From: WQXF01 sp031553615
Lineage (GTDB): Bacteria > Bacillota > Clostridia > Christensenellales > Aristaeellaceae
NCBI GenBank assembly: GCA_031553615.1
Contig: JAVBLJ010000018.1
Location: 1-41,214 of the forward strand
DNA: 41,214 nucleotides
Direction: 5' to 3'
This document shows, in pieces, positions 38,155 through 41,214 of the stretch. The position numbers were made by a program, and so were the translations under genes. The stretch's first letter is position 1. Each line of letters starts with the position of its first letter. The notes beneath the pieces are model-generated. The model had not been told where the DNA came from. It ran no database searches and saw only the letters and a list, made by a program, of their open reading frames with translations.

Positions 38155-38748
38155 CTAGATTTCGATGCAATAAAACTTCTTACCATCAGAGAGGGCTTCC
38201 CACACAAAAGAATATTCGCCGTTCAACTCAACATAGTCTGCGTTTTTTCCTTTGCCTGTAGGCTTGTAGATGCGACCATAGACTTTATTCGCTTCTCGAA
38301 AATACTGGTATATTCCATGATTCTTGTGCCCACGGTAAAAAGGCCGGTCGGCTACTAAAGAAACACAGTATGTATGCTGAAATCCCTGTGCCCTTAGTTG
38401 CTCCATGAACTTAACATCCTTGGCAAAAGAATAGAGCTGTTCTGGATATTGCCCGTTCAGAGGGAACTTCAACTCAATGGCAAAGCACTTTCTTTTCTCG
38501 GCATTAAATATGGAAATATCAATTTCCTTTTTGATGGTGTCTTCAACAACACCAAAGAAAGCGACATTTCGCTCGAATTGTACTTGGTAGCCAACCAGAG
38601 CGTTTCTCAAATAAATCCCAAGTTCATGTTGGAGTGAAAATTCATTATACAACTCAATATCATTTTGCCCCACATAGGTGAAAAACGTGTAAATAAGCGG
38701 TGTTAGAGAGGTGAGAGGCTGCGCTTGCTTTATTGATTGGTTATTCAT
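38155..38748 (-). CDS. Predicted PD-(D/E)XK-fold nuclease-like protein
   Basis: This 197-residue protein matches no family I can name. It contains a convincing PD-(D/E)XK core: EIDISI (D77), 14 residues, then AIELKFPL (E92-x-K94), preceded by a helix with a conserved Glu (HELGIYLRNAL) and followed by helices rich in Gln/Tyr (YPEQLYSFAKDVKFMEQL). This arrangement is typical of restriction-like nucleases and of defence-related DUFs with DNA or RNA substrates. Its ATG overlaps the stop of the XRE gene by 8 nt, so the two are co-translated. Low GC matches the mobile element. Nuclease activity is inferred from the motif only. Confidence 0.6.
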   Translation of the reverse strand: MNNQSIKQAQPLTSLTPLIYTFFTYVGQNDIELYNEFSLQHELGIYLRNALVGYQVQFERNVAFFGVVEDTIKKEIDISIFNAEKRKCFAIELKFPLNGQYPEQLYSFAKDVKFMEQLRAQGFQHTYCVSLVADRPFYRGHKNHGIYQYFREANKVYGRIYKPTGKGKNADYVELNGEYSFVWEALSDGKKFYCIEI

Positions 38749-39247
38749 GTGACTTTCTCCACGGCTTTATCGGCGTGTGCTTCCCACAATCGTCCGCTGT
38801 TCGGGGCCAGTTCACCTTCCATTCCATATATTCGGCCTTAGTGATCTCCCCAGCGGCAAGCTCCTTTTTCCGCAGCATCCATTCTTTCATAAAACCATCA
38901 AGGATGCGGGTGTGAAAATTGACGGCTATATGTTTCTCCGAAAAATACGGATCACTATCATCTACAACCTCGTGCAGCCGGATGGGATAGTGCTCATCCA
39001 ACTCAAAGAGCGTGTACATTACGTCCTCGGCGGCGTAGCGCGTCGGCTCATAGAGAGCGCGGTAATTGACATCCAGCGCTTCTGCAATCTTCGTCAGAAT
39101 GTCCTCCTTGGGTGTGCGGGTTCCGCTCTCATACTGCGCGATGCGTACATCGGCGGTGTTGCCCTCAAAGCCAACAGCAAGGCCAAGCTCCTTCTGCGTC
39201 ATTCCGCGCATGTTCCGGGCACGCTTGATTCTATCTCCAACCGCCAT
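38741..39247 (-). CDS. XRE-family regulator with C-terminal extension
   Basis: This 168-residue protein has an N-terminal Cro/C1-type helix-turn-helix (residues about 5-68: IKRARNMRGMTQKELGLAVG, RIAQYESGTRTPKEDILTKIAEALDV). A further 100 residues are helical, charged and Trp-rich at the end (KVNWPRTADDCGKHTPIKPW). GGAGGT lies 6 nt before the ATG. It is followed by the overlapping nuclease-like gene. Two inverted repeats at 39267-39297 overlap its own promoter, suggesting autoregulation, and it may also control the divergent excisionase-integrase operon. Confidence 0.85.
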   Translation of the reverse strand: MAVGDRIKRARNMRGMTQKELGLAVGFEGNTADVRIAQYESGTRTPKEDILTKIAEALDVNYRALYEPTRYAAEDVMYTLFELDEHYPIRLHEVVDDSDPYFSEKHIAVNFHTRILDGFMKEWMLRKKELAAGEITKAEYMEWKVNWPRTADDCGKHTPIKPWRKSHE

Positions 39248-39266
39248 CGTGCTACCTCCATGAAAT

Positions 39267-39297
39267 CTCTGCTAAACAGAGTATAGCATATTTGCTA
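39267..39297 (-). promoter_or_regulatory. XRE promoter with overlapping inverted-repeat operators
   Basis: On the minus strand the -10 box TATACT (39285-39280) is flanked by two perfect inverted repeats: CTCTG-5-CAGAG (39267-39281) and TAGCA-4-TGCTA (39284-39297). Their overlap with the -10 box suggests repressor binding, probably by the XRE protein encoded just downstream. Confidence 0.5.
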
Positions 39298-39352
39298 GAA
39301 CATCGTCGAGAAAAAATTAAACTAAAAAGCTAAATTTTCTTTTCGCAGCACC

Positions 39353-39381
39353 TTGACTTAAACTTTAATAGTTAGTATAAT
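39353..39381 (+). promoter_or_regulatory. Strong sigma-A promoter of the excisionase-integrase operon
   Basis: TTGACT (39353-39358), 17 bp and a perfect TATAAT (39376-39381). It is divergent from the XRE promoter, with about 70 bp between the two -10 boxes and the operator repeats in between. Confidence 0.8.
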
Positions 39382-39490
39382 TCGAAAGCAAAGCAAATAA
39401 GATTAGTTTTTTGAAGGAGGTGAGTAAAACGTAGCCAACCAGATACCCAGTATCGACGAGAGACGGAAAAAGAAAAAGAAGGAGGCCTGT

Positions 39491-39679
39491 ATGTCGGACA
39501 TGTTGTTTATCAAGGTGGAAGAAATCGCAAAGGAGCTTGATGTTTCCAAACCATACGCCTACAAACTGGTGCGGGAAATGAACGAGGAACTCAGGAAAAA
39601 AGGCTTTATCACCATTGCGGGGCGGGTGAGCCGGGAGTATTTCAAAGAGAAGTTTTACGGTTTTCACAAAGCAGATTAA
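39491..39679 (+). CDS. xis: Excisionase-like small DNA-binding protein
   Basis: This 62-residue basic protein has a winged-helix or MerR-like helix-turn-helix (IKVEEIAKELDVSKPYAYKL), as in Tn916-type and other element-borne excisionases. Such proteins bend the attachment DNA and drive excision by the integrase encoded 12 bp downstream. GAAGGAGG sits 5-6 nt before the ATG. The symbol is by context; it could also be a helix-turn-helix regulator of the integrase. Confidence 0.7.
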   Translation: MSDMLFIKVEEIAKELDVSKPYAYKLVREMNEELRKKGFITIAGRVSREYFKEKFYGFHKAD

Positions 39680-39691
39680 GAGGGGGAGCTT

Positions 39692-40774
39692 ATGCCAGCA
39701 TACAAAGACACGGCAAAAGGAACATGGTATGTTTCTTTCTACTATGTAAATTGGAAAGGCGAGCGGGATCGCAAGCTCAAGCGCGGTTTTCCCACAAAGC
39801 GGGAGGCGCTGGAGTGGGAGCGGGAGTTTCTACAACAGAAAAACGCTGATCTCACTATGAGCTTTGAGGCGTTCGTCAAAATCTACATTGAGGATATGAA
39901 GAACCGCATCAAACGGCACACATGGAAAACGAAGGTCAGCATCATCGAGAGCAAGCTACTGCCCTATTTCAAGGACAAGAAAATGTCGGAGATTACCCCC
40001 AAGGATGTCATCCAATGGCAGAACGAAATGATGGATCACCGGGATGCGAACGGCAAAGCATTCGCACCCACCTACCTGAAAACGCTGCACAACCAGCTCA
40101 GCGCCGTTATGAACCACGCAGTCAGATATTACGAGCTGAAATCCAACCCGGCGGCGAAAGCCGGAAACATGGGCAAGGAAAAGACAAAGGAGATGCTGTT
40201 CTGGACGAAGGACGAATACCGTGAGTTTTCTAACGCGATGATGGACAAGCCTCTTTCCTTCTACGCATTTCAAATGCTCTACTGGTGCGGCATCCGGGTT
40301 GGTGAACTGCTTGCCCTTACCCCAGTGGATTTTGACTTCGCCAAGGGTACCGTAACCATCAGCAAGTCCTATCAACGTATCGAGCGCGAGGATATTATTA
40401 CCGAACCCAAAACACCTAAAAGCAACCGGGTTATCAAGATGCCAGGATTTCTGTGTGAGGAGATGCAAGAGTATCTGAAATCGCTCTATGGTCACAAAAA
40501 GGCAGATCGCATCTTCCCTATCACGAAGAACTATCTGCACCACGAGATGAACCGGGGGAGCAAGGCGCAGGGTGTCAAGCGCATACGGGTGCATGATATC
40601 CGGCACAGCCATGTTTCGCTTTTGATCGAAATGGGCTTTTCGGCAGTGGCGATCGCCGACCGCGTGGGGCATGAGAGCATCGACATCACTTATCGCTATG
40701 CGCACTTGTTTCCATCCAAACAGGCTGAAATTGCCGACAAACTGGATTCAGAATACGTTGAAGGAGGATTTTGA
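39692..40774 (+). CDS. int: Tyrosine recombinase / phage-type integrase
   Basis: This 360-residue integrase has an N-terminal arm-binding domain (TWYVSFYYVNWKGERDRKLKR cut short: about residues 1-55), a SAM-like core-binding domain (about 57-150) and a catalytic domain with Arg202 (GIRVGELLAL), HDIRHSH (His301, Arg304), GHESI (His327) and nucleophile Tyr336 in TYRYAHLF. All catalytic residues are present, so it should be active. It would insert the element at the guaA 3' end. It is co-transcribed with the excisionase-like gene upstream. AGGAGG-like GGGGGAG precedes the ATG. The MobC-like gene follows after 2 nt. Confidence 0.96.
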   Translation: MPAYKDTAKGTWYVSFYYVNWKGERDRKLKRGFPTKREALEWEREFLQQKNADLTMSFEAFVKIYIEDMKNRIKRHTWKTKVSIIESKLLPYFKDKKMSEITPKDVIQWQNEMMDHRDANGKAFAPTYLKTLHNQLSAVMNHAVRYYELKSNPAAKAGNMGKEKTKEMLFWTKDEYREFSNAMMDKPLSFYAFQMLYWCGIRVGELLALTPVDFDFAKGTVTISKSYQRIEREDIITEPKTPKSNRVIKMPGFLCEEMQEYLKSLYGHKKADRIFPITKNYLHHEMNRGSKAQGVKRIRVHDIRHSHVSLLIEMGFSAVAIADRVGHESIDITYRYAHLFPSKQAEIADKLDSEYVEGGF

Positions 40775-40776
40775 AA

Positions 40777-41100
40777 ATGTCGCGGAAAGTGTATGACGGG
40801 CAAGGTCGTTGGCGGAGCAGCACCGTGGCGTTTCGGATTTCGCCGGAGGAAGATGAACAGCTCGAAAAAGCGGTGGCGCTGTCGGGATTGACGAAACAGG
40901 ATTACATGATCCGGCGGTTGCTGGAAAGGGAAATCGTCGTGGTCGGCAATCCGCGTGTGTACAAAGCGGTGCGGAATCAACGTGCGACAGTGCTCGACGA
41001 ATTGCGGCGCATCACTCCCGGTGAGCGGATCAGTGATGATCTACTAAGCGTCATTAAGCTAATCACCGCGACCATGGACGGATTGAAGGGAGAGTGCTAA
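40777..41100 (+). CDS. MobC-like relaxosome accessory protein
   Basis: This 107-residue basic protein has a ribbon-helix-helix start (STVAFRISPEEDEQLEKAVALSGLTKQDYM) and a helical C-terminus, as in MobC/plasmid mobilisation relaxosome proteins that open the transfer origin for the relaxase. AAGGAGG lies 10 nt before the ATG at 40777; an in-frame TTG at 40771 overlapping the integrase stop is the alternative. It is placed between int and the next gene, whose ATG overlaps its stop (TAATG), so the operon continues beyond the window. Confidence 0.75.
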   Translation: MSRKVYDGQGRWRSSTVAFRISPEEDEQLEKAVALSGLTKQDYMIRRLLEREIVVVGNPRVYKAVRNQRATVLDELRRITPGERISDDLLSVIKLITATMDGLKGEC

Positions 41101-41214
41101 TGAACCATTCAAACAAAAAAGTGACCGCCCTTAACTCGCCTGCGCCAACAGACGATGGACAGTCAACTTCAAAAGAAATCAATAAAAGTATACCGGATAA
41201 CCAGCCTAAGAGCA
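41100..41214 (+). CDS. Unknown mobile-element protein, 5' end only
   Basis: The ATG overlaps the MobC-like stop codon by one base. The 38 visible residues (MNHSNKKVTALNSPAPTDDG and onward) are polar and probably disordered, with no recognisable domain. By position it could be a relaxase, a replication protein or an accessory transfer protein, but the visible part does not show a relaxase start. Confidence 0.45.
   Translation, partial: MNHSNKKVTALNSPAPTDDGQSTSKEINKSIPDNQPKS

Larger units (their letters stand above)
37904..41214 (+). mobile_element. Left end of an integrative (conjugative or mobilisable) element inserted behind guaA
   Basis: Immediately after guaA the DNA becomes visibly lower in GC. 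It carries an excisionase-like gene, a tyrosine integrase, a MobC-like gene and cargo (XRE regulator plus predicted nuclease). The 3' end of guaA is a well-known insertion site for such elements. The right end and attachment repeat lie beyond the window, so conjugative versus mobilisable cannot be decided. Confidence 0.85.

Overview
The window looks like chromosome of an endospore-forming, Gram-positive bacterium of the Clostridia type with GC-rich protein-coding DNA. The evidence is a gerA-gerB-gerC germination-receptor operon, a one-step diaminopimelate pathway (dapF-dapL), an FHA-ftsW-pbpA cell-elongation cluster, AGGAGG-type ribosome sites and sigma-A promoters close to TTGACA/TATAAT. A Christensenellales-like lineage is my guess only. 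No rRNA, tRNA or CRISPR array was seen.

Layout. 1-605: two copies of a dispersed inverted-repeat element, then rhamnulokinase (rhaB). 2.08-2.84 kb: a small leftward prophage-like pair, a sigma-region-4-like regulator and a 43-residue zinc-knuckle protein. 2.96-3.68 kb: a secreted protein. 3.7-5.06 kb: a gene-free stretch with tandem repeats, a terminator, an orphan SOS-like promoter and a probable oriC, leading into dnaA. dnaA is not followed by dnaN but by a zinc-ribbon membrane protein. 7.4-11.7 kb: a lipoprotein, a catalytically degenerate CDP-glucose 4,6-dehydratase relative, a membrane-anchored alpha/beta hydrolase and mnmA. 12-16.8 kb: an orphan solute-binding protein and the FHA-ftsW-pbpA operon. 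17-22.8 kb: a secreted CAP/SH3 protein and the ger operon. 22.8-25 kb: dapF-dapL. 25.4-32.2 kb: a GT-C-like membrane protein, a second orphan solute-binding protein, a GNAT, an Orn/Lys/Arg decarboxylase and a HAD phosphatase fused to thymidylate kinase. 32.2-33.5 kb: a visibly more AT-rich TetR-CPBP pair. 33.8-37.9 kb: an unknown protein, uppP and guaA. From 37.9 kb to the end: the left end of an integrative element inserted behind guaA (predicted PD-(D/E)XK nuclease, XRE regulator, excisionase-like protein, tyrosine integrase, MobC-like protein), with visibly lower GC.

The most striking signals are three. First, six copies of an apparently non-autonomous, MITE-like element of about 200-340 bp. 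The intact copies have 18-bp terminal inverted repeats and 10-bp target-site duplications. The two internal arms mirror each other, and their hairpin stems differ between copies by compensatory changes. Second, the only guaA in the window has lost the catalytic Cys and Glu of its glutaminase domain, so it may be an ammonia-only GMP synthetase. Third, a HAD phosphatase is fused to thymidylate kinase. A compact XRE plus PD-(D/E)XK operon at the integrative element's edge is a candidate defence or addiction module.
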